Of a stretch of DNA of 64,000 nt, positions 36,523-48,031 are shown in pieces. Origin of the DNA: Cellulomonas chitinilytica (lineage in GTDB: Bacteria; Actinomycetota; Actinomycetes; Actinomycetales; Cellulomonadaceae). Below the pieces are notes generated by a model that was given only the letters and a program-made list of their open reading frames with translations, ran no database searches and was not told where the DNA came from. Numbering within the stretch: position 1 is the first letter of the stretch; each line of letters starts with the position of its first letter. The translations under genes and the position numbers were made by a program. The stretch spans positions 109,418 to 173,417 of the forward strand of contig NZ_BONK01000013.1 in the NCBI RefSeq assembly GCF_016862675.1, written 5' to 3'.

Positions 36523-36984
36523 ATGAGCACGCTGCGGATCGTGAGTCCGCTCGCCGGTGTCGTGCACCCCGTGTCGAGCGTCCCCGACCCCGTGTTCGCG
36601 AACGAGATCGTGGGACCGGGCGTGGCCGTCGAGCCTCTGCGGACGCAGTCGCAGGTCGTCGTCTCACCGGCCGACGGCGTCATCGGCGCCCTGCACGCCC
36701 ACGCCTTCGCCCTGGAGCTGCCGGGCGACAGGTCGGTGCTCGTGCACCTCGGGATCGACACCGTGCGCCTCGCGGGCCAGGGGTTCACGCTGCACGTCGA
36801 ACGCGGGACGCGCGTGCGCGCGGGCGACCGGCTCGTCACGTGGTCGCCGGTGGACGTCGCGGCCGCCGGGCTGGCGACCGTGTGCCCCGTCGTGGCGCTC
36901 CAGGCGGACCGGGACCTGCTCGAGCAGCTCGTCGAGGACGGCGCGACCGTGCAGGCCGGGGACCCGCTGCTCGACTGGCACTGA
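36523..36984 (+). CDS. PTS glucose-type EIIA protein
   Basis: The 153-residue EIIA-Glc fold protein shows SPLAGVVHPVSSVPDPVFA, GPGVAVEP and SPADGVIGALHAHAF with His60. VLVHLGIDTVRLAG carries the phosphorylated His75. GTRVRAGDRLVTW and GATVQAGDPLLDW close the sandwich. It accepts phosphate from HPr and passes it to EIIB. In other bacteria EIIA-Glc also regulates uptake of other sugars; whether that holds here is unknown. Confidence 0.93.
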   Translation: MSTLRIVSPLAGVVHPVSSVPDPVFANEIVGPGVAVEPLRTQSQVVVSPADGVIGALHAHAFALELPGDRSVLVHLGIDTVRLAGQGFTLHVERGTRVRAGDRLVTWSPVDVAAAGLATVCPVVALQADRDLLEQLVEDGATVQAGDPLLDWH

Positions 36985-37028
36985 CCGCTCGACCGGGACC
37001 GCTCGACCGGCACCGACCGCTCGACCGG
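36984..37028. repeat. Three direct copies of ACCGCTCGACCGG
   Basis: Copies lie at 36984-36996, 36998-37010 and 37016-37028, immediately after the EIIA gene (the first copy begins at its last stop base) and before the convergent MscS gene. No hairpin is evident. They are probably slippage products, though a binding site is possible. Confidence 0.6.
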
Positions 37029-37039
37029 CACCGGCCCCG

Positions 37040-38230
37040 TCAGGACGGCGGGAGCGCCTGGCGGGCGTCCTGACGGTTCACGACGTCGTCGAGCACGGTG
37101 TCGTGCGGGTCGCGGGGGACCTGGGTGCCGTCGTCGGTGCGTGAGCCGCCCGTCCCGGACTGCTCGACCGTCTCCGCCTGCTCGTCCGCCGTTCCGGCCC
37201 CGTCCTGGGCCGACGTCCCGTCCTTCGACGCTCGCGCGGCCTGGTGGGCCGCGAGCAGGTCGCGCTGCCCGGCGAGCGGCACCCCGGCCCGCTCGAGCTC
37301 GTCGCGGGCCGCGACGCGCAGCGCCCGGGCGACCTCCCACTGCATCGCGGGCGACGTCTTCACCTTGAGCCGCAGCGAGACGGCGTCGGCGGCGAGCCGT
37401 TCGATGCCGGTGATCGTGGGTTCGCCCTGCAGGTACGTCCCGACCTCCGGGTCCCGGGCGACGCGGCCCGCCGCCTGGGTGAGCAGCGCCCGCACCTCGT
37501 CGAGGTCGGCGAAGTAGTCCACGTCGACGTCGACGACGGCCGTCGCCCAGCCCTGGGTCTTGTTGCCGACCCGCAGCATCGACCCGTTCGGCACGTACCA
37601 GAGGGTGCCGTCGGCGTCCCGGATCTTCGTGACGCGCAGCGTGACGGCCTCGACGGTGCCGTTCGCCGGCCCGACGTCGACCACGTCGCCCACGCCGTAC
37701 TGGTCCTCGAGCAGCATGAACGTGCCCGTGAGGAAGTCCTTCACGAGGCTCTGCGCGCCGAAGCCGAGCGCGACGCCGATGATGCCGGCGGACGCGATGA
37801 ACGGCGCGATGTTCACGCCGAGCGCCGCCAGCACCATGAACACGACCGTGCTGCCGATGAGGATGGTCGCCGACGAGCGCAGCACGGAGTCGATCGTGCG
37901 GGCGCGCTGCGCGCGGCGGGCGCTGGCGAGCGGGTCCGCCTTGAGCAGCACGCTGCCGACGCCGGTCTCGCCGATGGGCTTCATGACACCGCGCTGCAGC
38001 ATCGGCGTGCCTTCGGCGATGTGGTGCGTGACACCACGGATCGCGCGGCGGACCAGCACCAGGACGATGCTGCCGATGACGACGATGAGGACGATCTTCA
38101 GCGGCGTCCCGAGGAACCAGGTGACCCAGGCGGCCGGGTCGCTCTTGTCCCCGGGGCCGTGCTCGGAGAGGGGGTCCGTCGGGTCCGGTGTGCTCTCGGC
38201 CGCACGGACGACGGCTGCGGTGATGCTCAT
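37040..38230 (-). CDS. MscS-family mechanosensitive ion channel
   Basis: The 396-residue protein has an N-terminal helix (PLKIVLIVVIGSIVLVLV). A second helix is followed by the pore-lining segment IAPFIASAGIIGVALGFGAQSLVKDFLTG, the typical MscS TM3. The beta domain then shows LLEDQYGVGDVVDVG, GTVEAVTLRVTKIRD, GTLWYVPNGSM and TQGWATAVVDVDVDY. The last 80 or so residues are a Ser/Asp/Glu-rich tail. It releases solutes on hypo-osmotic shock, which would complement the osmoprotectant importer elsewhere in the window. Its ATG overlaps the peptidase stop (ATGA). Confidence 0.93.
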   Translation of the reverse strand: MSITAAVVRAAESTPDPTDPLSEHGPGDKSDPAAWVTWFLGTPLKIVLIVVIGSIVLVLVRRAIRGVTHHIAEGTPMLQRGVMKPIGETGVGSVLLKADPLASARRAQRARTIDSVLRSSATILIGSTVVFMVLAALGVNIAPFIASAGIIGVALGFGAQSLVKDFLTGTFMLLEDQYGVGDVVDVGPANGTVEAVTLRVTKIRDADGTLWYVPNGSMLRVGNKTQGWATAVVDVDVDYFADLDEVRALLTQAAGRVARDPEVGTYLQGEPTITGIERLAADAVSLRLKVKTSPAMQWEVARALRVAARDELERAGVPLAGQRDLLAAHQAARASKDGTSAQDGAGTADEQAETVEQSGTGGSRTDDGTQVPRDPHDTVLDDVVNRQDARQALPPS

Positions 38231-40389
38231 CGGGCCAGCCCCGTCCGGTCGGCGACGAACTGCAGCTGCTCGACGGTCAGCCCGATCGTGCGCGTCAGCG
38301 ACCGTCCCCCGTGCCCGACGCCGGTCTCCCGGCGCACGAGCACGGGACGCTCGAGCGGGTCACCGGTGGTCGCGGCCTGCAGCGCGGCGGCGAGCTTGCG
38401 CGCGTGCAGCGGGTCGACACGGGTGTCGCCCTCGAACACCGTGAACAGCGTCGCCGGGTACTCGGTGCCGTCGACGACCCGGTGGTAAGGCGAGTACCCG
38501 AGCAGCCAGCCGAGCTGCGTGGGGTCGTCGGCGTCGCCGTACTCCTCGGTCCACGTCACGCCGAGCCCGAACCGCTGGTACCGGACCATGTCGAGCAGCG
38601 GCGCGGAGCACACGACGGCCGCGAACAGGTCGGGGCGCTGGGTGAGCGCGGCGCCGACGAGCAGGCCGCCGTTCGAGCCGCCCCAGCAGGCGAGCTGCTC
38701 CGGGGTGGTCCACCCGGCGGCGACGAGCGCCTCCGCGACGGCGTGGAAGTCGTCGAACACGTTCTGCTTGTGCGCGCGCATGCCGGCGCGGTGCCAGTCC
38801 TCGCCCTCCTCGCCGCCACCGCGCAGGTTCGCGACGACGTACACGCCGCCGGCCTCGACCCACGCGAGGGTGGTCGCCGAGTAGCCGGGGTCGAGGGAGA
38901 TCTGGAAGCCGCCGTAGCCGTACAGGATCGCCGGTGCGGGGGCGAGCGGTCGTCCGTCGGCGTCCAGCAGGTCGGTGCGGGCCAGGACGAACGCGCGCAC
39001 GGTCGTGCCGTCGGCGCTCGTGACCTCGACCTGGCGGGTGGTCACGGCGGCGACGTCGGCGACGACGCCCGGGGGCTCCGCCCACACCGTGGTGCTGCGG
39101 GTGCGCCCGTCGAAGCGGTGCACGCTCGCGACCGTCGTGTGGTCCGTGTACGAGAACCACACGTCGTGCCCGCCGTCGGGCCGGGTGACGAGCCCGGAGA
39201 CCGAGCCCAGGCCGGGCAGGGCGAGGGTGCCGTCGTCGCCAGGCAGCCGGTCGCCGGTCGCCGGGTCGTGCAGCGTCACCTCGGAGACGGCGTGCCGGCG
39301 CCAGGACGCGAGCAGGAGCGTGGGCGTGGTGTCGTCGCCGCCGTCGTCCGTGAACGCGACGTCCTCGAGCACCGCCGCCGGGTCCTCGGCGAGCAGCGTC
39401 ACCCACGTGTCGACGCCCGGCCGGGCCGGGTCGGTGACGGCCAGCCGGCCACGCGGGGCGTCGAGGTCGGTCTGCACGTACAGGCGCCCGTCGCGCGCCA
39501 CCCACGCACCCGTCTGCGCGTCGAGCCCGACGGCGACCTCGACGAACACCGGCGGGGCACCGGTGGTGCGGTCCGCGATCCACACGTCCGTCCGGGGTGC
39601 GGTCCCCGCGGAGGCGGACACCAGGAGCCAGCGCCCGTCGCGCGAGACCGAGACGCCGTAGTAGTTGGTCATGTCGAGACCGTCGCCGAACACCTCGACG
39701 TCCTCGTCGGGCGACGTGCCCACCCGGTGCAGCCACACCCGCCGGTGGTACTGCTGCTCGTCCTCCGGCAGGCCCTGCGGTGCGAGCCGACGCACGTAGT
39801 AGAGCTCCTCACCGCCGGGCACCCACGCCACGGGGGAGTACCGCGCGCGGTCGACGGGCCCGTCGACGAGCTCGCCGGTGGCGACGTCCAGCACGTGCAG
39901 GACGCTCTCCTCGGTGCCGCCCGACGACACCTGGTAGGCCAGCAGATGACCTTCCTTGGACGGCTGCCACGTGTCGAGCGTCGTCGTCCCCGCCGGGTCC
40001 AGGGCCATCGGGTCGACGAGGACCCGCTCGGTGCGGCCCGTCCCGTCCGCGTCCGGCTCGGAGACGACGACGACCGCGTGCTCCTGGTCGCCGGCGCGCC
40101 GGGAGAAGAAGTACCGCTCGCCCCGCCACGCCGGTGCCCCCACGACCCCGGCGCCGAGCAGCTCGCGCATCCGCGCCGTGAGCCTGTCGGTGGCGAACGG
40201 CCCCGTGAGCCGCTGCCCGTCGCGGTACGCCGCGTACAGCTCGTCCTGGCTCGCCGACCACGCCTGCGTCTCGTCGTCGGACGTGTCCTCGAGCCACCGG
40301 TACGGGTCGGCGACGCGGTGGCCGTGCAGGTCCTCGACGAGGTCGTCGCGCCGGGCGGTGGGGTACGTGCGCAGCGTGCGTGCGGTCAT
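38227..40389 (-). CDS. Prolyl oligopeptidase family serine peptidase (S9A)
   Basis: The 720-residue protein has an N-terminal beta-propeller part (DPYRWLEDTSDDET start) and a C-terminal alpha/beta hydrolase. The nucleophile is in CWGGSNGGLLVGAAL, the acid in FEGDTRVDPLHARK, and the His in ETGVGHGG. The oxyanion segment ILYGYGGFQISL is also present. The family cleaves after Pro (or basic residues) in short peptides. There is no signal peptide, so it is probably cytoplasmic. TAGCCT (40398-40403, minus) lies 8 nt before the ATG. Confidence 0.94.
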   Translation of the reverse strand: MTARTLRTYPTARRDDLVEDLHGHRVADPYRWLEDTSDDETQAWSASQDELYAAYRDGQRLTGPFATDRLTARMRELLGAGVVGAPAWRGERYFFSRRAGDQEHAVVVVSEPDADGTGRTERVLVDPMALDPAGTTTLDTWQPSKEGHLLAYQVSSGGTEESVLHVLDVATGELVDGPVDRARYSPVAWVPGGEELYYVRRLAPQGLPEDEQQYHRRVWLHRVGTSPDEDVEVFGDGLDMTNYYGVSVSRDGRWLLVSASAGTAPRTDVWIADRTTGAPPVFVEVAVGLDAQTGAWVARDGRLYVQTDLDAPRGRLAVTDPARPGVDTWVTLLAEDPAAVLEDVAFTDDGGDDTTPTLLLASWRRHAVSEVTLHDPATGDRLPGDDGTLALPGLGSVSGLVTRPDGGHDVWFSYTDHTTVASVHRFDGRTRSTTVWAEPPGVVADVAAVTTRQVEVTSADGTTVRAFVLARTDLLDADGRPLAPAPAILYGYGGFQISLDPGYSATTLAWVEAGGVYVVANLRGGGEEGEDWHRAGMRAHKQNVFDDFHAVAEALVAAGWTTPEQLACWGGSNGGLLVGAALTQRPDLFAAVVCSAPLLDMVRYQRFGLGVTWTEEYGDADDPTQLGWLLGYSPYHRVVDGTEYPATLFTVFEGDTRVDPLHARKLAAALQAATTGDPLERPVLVRRETGVGHGGRSLTRTIGLTVEQLQFVADRTGLAR

Positions 40390-40629
40390 GGTCCGCAAGG
40401 CTACGACGCGTCGCCGCCGATGCCCGCCGGCCACCCCACCGCCGCCGACCGGCGGGTCGCGCGGACCGTCGGGACGGCCAGGGCGTCGTCGGACGGGACC
40501 ACGCGCCGGCCCGCCCGCACCCGGCGGCCGGCCGCGTGCCCGTCGTCCGGGCGTCCGCGCAGGTCGCGCCCGCCGCGCGCGGTCGCGTCGTCGCGCACCC
40601 TGCCGGGGGGCTCTGGCAGGATCGGGGAC
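40390..40629. other. Divergent intergenic region between the peptidase and malQ
   Basis: The 240 bp hold a TAGCCT box for the peptidase (40398-40403, minus) and CAGGAT at 40617-40622, 7 nt before the malQ GTG. A short Arg-rich open frame on the minus strand was judged non-coding. No palindromic operator was recognised. Confidence 0.5.
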
Positions 40630-42768
40630 GTGGCAGACGACCCGGAGCTCCCGTCCGACGCCTTGCTGCGCCTCGCGAACGCCTACGGCGTGACCGCCGA
40701 CTACTGGGGATTCGACGGCACGCACAAGGTCGCGTCCGCCACCACCCTGCGCGCCGTGCTCGCCGCCCTGGGCGTCGACGCGTCGTCGCCGGAGCGCATC
40801 GCGCTGGCCGCAGCCTTCGTCGAGGACATGCCGTGGCGTCGCACGCTGCCCCCGGTCGTCGTCGTGCGCGCCGGGCGTCTCGCGCACGTGCCGGTGCACG
40901 TCGCGCACGGCGACCCCGTCGAGGTCTGGCTCGAGCTCGACCCGGAGGCGGGCGGCGGCCGGCGCGAGCTCACGCAGGCCGACGTGCCGGTGCCGCCGCG
41001 CTCGGTCGACGGCCGCCTCGTCGGCCGCGCGACGTTCACCCTGCCCGTTGACCTGCCGCTCGGGTGGCACGAGATCCGCGCCGAAGGTCCGAGCGCAGGT
41101 GCCCGGAGCCCCGTCGTGGTCACCCCGGACCGGCTCGAGCTGCCCCCGGCCCTGCAGGGCAGGCGGGCGTGGGGCCTCATGGCGCAGCTGTACTCCGTGC
41201 GCTCCCGCGACTCGTGGGGTGTCGGCGACCTGGCGGACCTGGCCGAGGTGAGCTGGCTCGCCGGACGTGAGCTCGGTGCGGACTTCCTGCTCGTCAACCC
41301 GCTGCACGCCGCCGAGCCGCAGGCGCCGCTCACCCCGTCCCCGTACCTGCCGACGACCCGCCGGTTCGTGAACCCGCTGTACATCCGCGTGGAGGACGTC
41401 CGCGAGGCCGCCTACCTGTCGGCCGCCGACCGGGCGCTCGTCGAGTGGGCAGGTGAGCCGGTCCGTCTGCTCGACACCGACCCGGGACCGATCGACCGCG
41501 ACGCCGCCTGGACCGCCAAGCGCGCCGCCCTCGAGGTGGTGTTCGCGGCACCGCGCTCCGCGGCCCGGCAGGCGGCGCTCGACGCCTACGTCGAGGAGGA
41601 GGGCACGGGCCTCGAGACGTTCGCGCTGTGGTGCGCGCTCGCGGAACGCTACGGCCAGGAGACGTGGCCCGAGGAGGCGCTGGACCCGCAGTCGGACCTC
41701 GTCGCGCAGGCACGCGACGAGCTCGCGGAGCGCGTCGCGTTCCACCGGTGGCTGCAGTGGGTCGCCGACGAGCAGATCGCCGACGCGCACCGCGCCGCGC
41801 TCGACGGCGGCATGGCGGTCGGCATCATGCACGACCTCGCCGTCGGCGTGCACCCGCAGGGTGCGGACGTGTGGGCGCTGGGCGACGTGCTCGCCACCGG
41901 CGCGAGCGTCGGTGCGCCGCCCGACATGTACAACCAGCAGGGCCAGGACTGGTCCCAGCCGCCGTGGCAGCCCGACGCGCTCGCCCGGGCCGCCTACCGG
42001 CCGTACCGGGACATGCTGCGCACCGTGCTCCGGCACGCCGGGGCGATCCGCATCGACCACGTGCTCGGCCTGTTCCGGCTGTGGTGGGTGCCGGACGGTG
42101 CGCCGCCGTCCGAAGGCGCCTACGTCCGGTACGACCACGAGGCGCTCGTCGGGATCCTGGCCCTCGAGGCGCACCGCGCCGGTGCGGTCGTCATCGGCGA
42201 GGACCTCGGGGTCGTCGAGCCGTGGGTGCGTGACTACCTGTCGGAACGCGGCATCCTCGGCACGTCCGTCCTGTGGTTCGAGCGGGACATGCACGGCGCC
42301 CCGCTCGCACCCGAGCACTACCGGCCGCTCGTGCTCGCCACCGTCACGACCCACGACCTGCCCCCGACCGCGGGGTATCTCGCCGGTGAGCACGTGACGA
42401 TCCGCGACCGCCTCGGCCTGCTCACCGAGCCCGTCAGCGTCGTGCGCGCCGCCGCCCGGGCCGAGCGCGACCAGATGATCGCGGTGCTGCGGGAGCGAGG
42501 GCTCGTCGGTGACGACCCGTCGGAGCGCGAGATCGTCGAGGCGCTGCACCGTTACGTGACGGCCACGCCGTCCGTGCTCGTCGGGGTCGCGCTGACCGAT
42601 GCCGTCGGGGAACGACGCGCGCAGAACCAGCCCGGCACCGACCAGGAGTACCCGAACTGGAAGGTGCCGCTCGCGGACAGCGCCGGGCAGGTCGTCCTCG
42701 TCGAGGACCTGTTCACGAGCGCGCGCCTGCGGTCGCTCGCGACCGTGCTCAACGCCGACATCGGCTGA
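40630..42768 (+). CDS. malQ: 4-alpha-glucanotransferase (amylomaltase)
   Basis: MalQ transfers maltosyl units between glucans and belongs to GH77. The 712-residue protein starts with the extra N-terminal domain common in actinobacteria (ALLRLANAYGVTADYWGFDG), then the catalytic barrel. Visible parts are GVGDLADLAEVSWLAG, SPYLPTTRRFVNPLYI, the nucleophile Asp in IRIDHVLGLFRLWW, the acid/base Glu in VIGEDLGVVEPWV, and the transition-state Asp in TTHDLPPTAGY. The GTG at 40630 follows CAGGAT by 7 nt. Confidence 0.94.
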   Translation: MADDPELPSDALLRLANAYGVTADYWGFDGTHKVASATTLRAVLAALGVDASSPERIALAAAFVEDMPWRRTLPPVVVVRAGRLAHVPVHVAHGDPVEVWLELDPEAGGGRRELTQADVPVPPRSVDGRLVGRATFTLPVDLPLGWHEIRAEGPSAGARSPVVVTPDRLELPPALQGRRAWGLMAQLYSVRSRDSWGVGDLADLAEVSWLAGRELGADFLLVNPLHAAEPQAPLTPSPYLPTTRRFVNPLYIRVEDVREAAYLSAADRALVEWAGEPVRLLDTDPGPIDRDAAWTAKRAALEVVFAAPRSAARQAALDAYVEEEGTGLETFALWCALAERYGQETWPEEALDPQSDLVAQARDELAERVAFHRWLQWVADEQIADAHRAALDGGMAVGIMHDLAVGVHPQGADVWALGDVLATGASVGAPPDMYNQQGQDWSQPPWQPDALARAAYRPYRDMLRTVLRHAGAIRIDHVLGLFRLWWVPDGAPPSEGAYVRYDHEALVGILALEAHRAGAVVIGEDLGVVEPWVRDYLSERGILGTSVLWFERDMHGAPLAPEHYRPLVLATVTTHDLPPTAGYLAGEHVTIRDRLGLLTEPVSVVRAAARAERDQMIAVLRERGLVGDDPSEREIVEALHRYVTATPSVLVGVALTDAVGERRAQNQPGTDQEYPNWKVPLADSAGQVVLVEDLFTSARLRSLATVLNADIG

Positions 42769-42792
42769 GCCCGCCGCGCGGGCCGGGCGGGC
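42769..42792. terminator. Weak hairpin between malQ and the DsbA-like lipoprotein gene
   Basis: GCCCGCC and GGCGGGC pair with a 10-nt loop directly after the malQ stop. It lies in a 32-bp convergent gap and has no T tract. Confidence 0.4.
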
Positions 42793-42800
42793 GGGGCCGG

Positions 42801-43790
42801 TCAGCCCCCGGGCGTGGGCGTCGTGCTCGCGCCGGTCTGGCCTTCGAGCGCCTTCTGCTGCGCCGCCGCCATGATGCCGTTGTACGTCTGCGCCATGAAC
42901 GCGAAGAACTGGTCCGGGCTGTCGATCTCGCCGGGGTACGGGACCCCGCCGATGAGCAGCCGCATCGGCACGTCCAGCGCCGGCACGTTCTCGAAGGGCA
43001 CGGACTCCTGGGCGCGGGCGGTCGCCTGCGCGGCCCAGCCCGTCCAGTCGCCGTGCTCGATGCAGCTCGCGACGTCGTCGCCGGTCGCGCCTGCACCCGC
43101 GACGAGCTCGACGAGCGCGTCGGTGGCGAGCCCGTCGTCGGGGAGGTCGGGCTGCGCCTCGAGCAGGGCGGCGTTGACGTCGTACGCGTGCTCCGGGTCG
43201 GTCGACGCGACGCACGCGAACGCGCCGGCGGCCCGCGTCGAGTAGTCGCCGCTGAGAGCCGTGGCCGCGCCTGCGGTCGCGCCGTCGGAGGGCGGCGCCG
43301 AGGTCGACGTCGCGCCGTCGAGCACCGCGACCGGGTGGACCTCGAACGTCACGTGCCCGCCCGAGAGCCACTCCTCGAGCATCTTCGAGTTCGTCGACCA
43401 GAACGTCGCCGCGTCCGGGCTGCGGTAGTCGAGGTACAGCACGACGTCGATCAGGCCGCCGTCACGCAGGCTCTCCGTCGCGACCGGCGCGGCGCCCTCG
43501 GCGAGCGCCGCGGTCGGGCGGACCGAGATCTTGCCCGACTGACCGACGAAGACGGCGCCGTCGCTGAGCATGTTCTCCGGGCCGCCCGTCGGGGCGGCGG
43601 ACGAGCTGCTCGTCGGGTCCCCGGTCGTCGTGGTCCCCTTGTCGCACGCCGCCGTCAGCGCGAGGACGGCGACCGCCGCCACCGCGGCCGCCACGGTCGC
43701 ACGGCCCCGGGACCGACCGGTGCGCCGCCGCTCGCCCGGCACGGTCCGGTCGTCGTGGTCCGCGGTGGTGCCACGGGGTGCGTTGCTCAT
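42801..43790 (-). CDS. DsbA-like thioredoxin-fold lipoprotein with degenerate active site (SPDA)
   Basis: The 329-residue protein has a basic N-terminus, a hydrophobic stretch and a lipobox (VLALTAACDKG), so it is exported and lipidated. After a Ser/Thr/Pro linker the thioredoxin-like fold begins at LIDVVLYLDYRSPDAATFW. In DsbA-like proteins the corresponding place reads CPxC; here both Cys are replaced (SPDA). The helical insert and the C-terminal strand (ALDVPMRLLIGGVPY, cis-Pro region) remain. It is therefore unlikely to be a disulphide oxidant and may be a chaperone or binding protein. GGAGG lies 10 nt before the ATG at 43790. Confidence 0.78.
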   Translation of the reverse strand: MSNAPRGTTADHDDRTVPGERRRTGRSRGRATVAAAVAAVAVLALTAACDKGTTTTGDPTSSSSAAPTGGPENMLSDGAVFVGQSGKISVRPTAALAEGAAPVATESLRDGGLIDVVLYLDYRSPDAATFWSTNSKMLEEWLSGGHVTFEVHPVAVLDGATSTSAPPSDGATAGAATALSGDYSTRAAGAFACVASTDPEHAYDVNAALLEAQPDLPDDGLATDALVELVAGAGATGDDVASCIEHGDWTGWAAQATARAQESVPFENVPALDVPMRLLIGGVPYPGEIDSPDQFFAFMAQTYNGIMAAAQQKALEGQTGASTTPTPGG

Positions 43791-43943
43791 CGGGGCGGAG
43801 CCTCCAGCGGGGGTCGTCGGGCGTGCCGACGGGGACGGCGACGAATCATGGTGCCCCACACCACACCGGCCTGCCCAATCCGTCCCTGTGAGCCTGCTGA
43901 GCGGGGGACGCGAGCGGCGCGTGACCTGCGACGATGCCGACCG

Positions 43944-46544
<2,601 letters not shown>

Positions 46545-46754
46545 GCGGGTTCTCCTCGGACGAGATGGTGGTGGCTCGTGGCCGGGCTCGATCATCCCAC
46601 GCGGCCCACGCCTGCCCGCCGTGGTTATCGGCGGCCGTGCGGCGAACCGACGGCGTCTGGGCTGTGGACGGCTCGACGACCGATGTGCGCGGAACGCCCT
46701 CGAACGGGCAGACTCGCCACGGCTCATCTGCCTGCCACCCCGAGGAGGACTCTC

Positions 46755-47372
46755 GTGACCGTCACGCCTGCCGCACGACCCGTCGTCGACTTCTGGTTCG
46801 ACCCGGCCTGCCCCTGGGCGTGGATGACCTCCCGGTGGATGGACGAGGTGGGCCGCGTGCGGGACGTGGACGTGCGGTGGCACGTCATGAGCCTGTCGGT
46901 GCTCAACGAGAAGCGTGACCTCCCGGAGCACTACCGCGCGCTCATGGACGACTCCTGGGCCGCGGTCCGCACCATCGTCGCGGCCGCCCGCGACCACGGC
47001 GACCAGGTCGTCAAGCCGCTCTACGACGCGATCGGCACCCGCCGCCACCCGGGCGGCCGCAAGGACACCGCCCAGATCATCGCGGAGTCGCTGGCCGAGG
47101 TCGGCCTGCCCGCCGAGCTCGCCGCGGTCGGTGCCACCGACGAGGTCGACGCGCTCCTGCGCGAGTCCCACGCCGAGGCGATGGCGCTCGTCGGCGACGA
47201 CGTCGGCACGCCCGTCGTCGCGATCGACGGCGTCGGGTTCTTCGGTCCCGTCATCACGCCCGCCCCGAAGGGCGACGACGCCGGACGGCTGTTCGACGGC
47301 CTCGCGCTGGTCACGAGCGTGCCGGGCTTCTACGAGCTCAAGCGCTCCCGGACGGCGGGTCCCCAGTTCTGA
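46755..47372 (+). CDS. DsbA-family protein, Rv2466c/mycothiol-dependent nitroreductase type, CPWA motif
   Basis: The 205-residue thioredoxin-fold protein closely follows the pattern I recall for mycobacterial Rv2466c: VDFWFDPACPWAWMTSRW, HVMSLSVLNEKRDLPEHYR, GTPVVAIDGVGFFGPV and FYELKRSRT. Rv2466c uses CPWC with mycothiol as reductant. Here the second Cys is Ala (CPWA), so it keeps the nucleophilic Cys but lacks the resolving one, as in monothiol enzymes. GAGGAGG lies before the GTG at 46755. It is divergent from pepN across 210 bp in which nothing else was recognised. Confidence 0.85.
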   Translation: MTVTPAARPVVDFWFDPACPWAWMTSRWMDEVGRVRDVDVRWHVMSLSVLNEKRDLPEHYRALMDDSWAAVRTIVAAARDHGDQVVKPLYDAIGTRRHPGGRKDTAQIIAESLAEVGLPAELAAVGATDEVDALLRESHAEAMALVGDDVGTPVVAIDGVGFFGPVITPAPKGDDAGRLFDGLALVTSVPGFYELKRSRTAGPQF

Positions 47373-47460
47373 GCAGCCGCACCCACGATGCTGGACGCTC
47401 GACTGGAACGTCCGGTTCGCCCCGTGTGATCCTGTCGGCGTCCACGACCGCGGGAGCGAC

Positions 47461-47982
47461 ATGACCGAGACGCGCACCATCCGCGCCATGGTCGTGGCCG
47501 ACGTCGTCCTGGTGCTGACCTTCCTCGTGCTGCTCGTGCTGTACGTCGCGGGCGGGTCCTCGGGCGACGGTGGCGACGCCCAGGTCTCGGCGTCGCCCAC
47601 GTCCAGCGCGCCTGCCGCGACGGCGGGCGCGACCACGGGTCCGGCGTCCTTCCGCCTCCCGAGCGGCAACATCGCGTGCGCGATGGCCGACGAAGGCGTG
47701 ACGTGCACCATCGCGTCGTACTCCTACGCCCAGCCGGTCGTCGCCGGGTGCACCGGGACGACCGGTCACGTGCTCGTGCTCGACGCCGACGGGGCCGCGT
47801 TCACGTGCGAGACGGGACCGACGCCGCAGGTCGCCGGCGACGACGTCGCGACGCTCGAGTACGGCTCGTCGGCGACGGCCGGCGACTACACCTGCACGAG
47901 CGCGACCGACGGCGTGACGTGCACGAATGGCGCGGGCGTCGGGTTCCGGCTCGCCCGGGCGAGCTGGACCGAGCTGCCCTGA
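47461..47982 (+). CDS. Membrane-anchored secreted protein of unknown function
   Basis: The 173-residue product has one N-terminal helix (VVADVVLVLTFLVLLVLYVAGG) with the N-terminus in the cytoplasm. A Ser/Thr/Ala linker follows, then a Cys-rich outer domain (FRLPSGNIACAMADEGVTCTI, CTGTTGHV, FTCETGP, YTCTSATDGVTCTN). FRLPSGNIACA is seen in many actinobacterial secreted hypothetical proteins. Six Cys suggest three disulphides. The function is not known. Confidence 0.75.
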   Translation: MTETRTIRAMVVADVVLVLTFLVLLVLYVAGGSSGDGGDAQVSASPTSSAPAATAGATTGPASFRLPSGNIACAMADEGVTCTIASYSYAQPVVAGCTGTTGHVLVLDADGAAFTCETGPTPQVAGDDVATLEYGSSATAGDYTCTSATDGVTCTNGAGVGFRLARASWTELP

Positions 47983-47993
47983 CCCGGCGAGCA

Positions 47994-48027
47994 CGGCCCG
48001 GCGCACCCTGACGGGCGCGCCGGGCCG
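47994..48027. terminator. Bidirectional terminator between convergent genes
   Basis: CGGCCCGGCGC and GCGCCGGGCCG form an 11-bp perfect stem with a 12-nt loop in the 49-bp gap between the secreted protein gene and the M13 peptidase gene. Confidence 0.7.
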
Positions 48028-48031
48028 GACC

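Noticed and set aside
40401..40598. 65-residue Arg-rich minus-strand ORF between the S9 peptidase and malQ
   Set aside because: It has no ribosome site and no homologue-like motif, and it overlaps the region expected to hold two divergent promoters.
38311..40629. Plus-strand extension of malQ upstream to 38311
   Set aside because: The added 770 codons are antisense to the S9 peptidase and lack motifs; GTG 40630 gives the normal MalQ N-terminus and has a -10 box.
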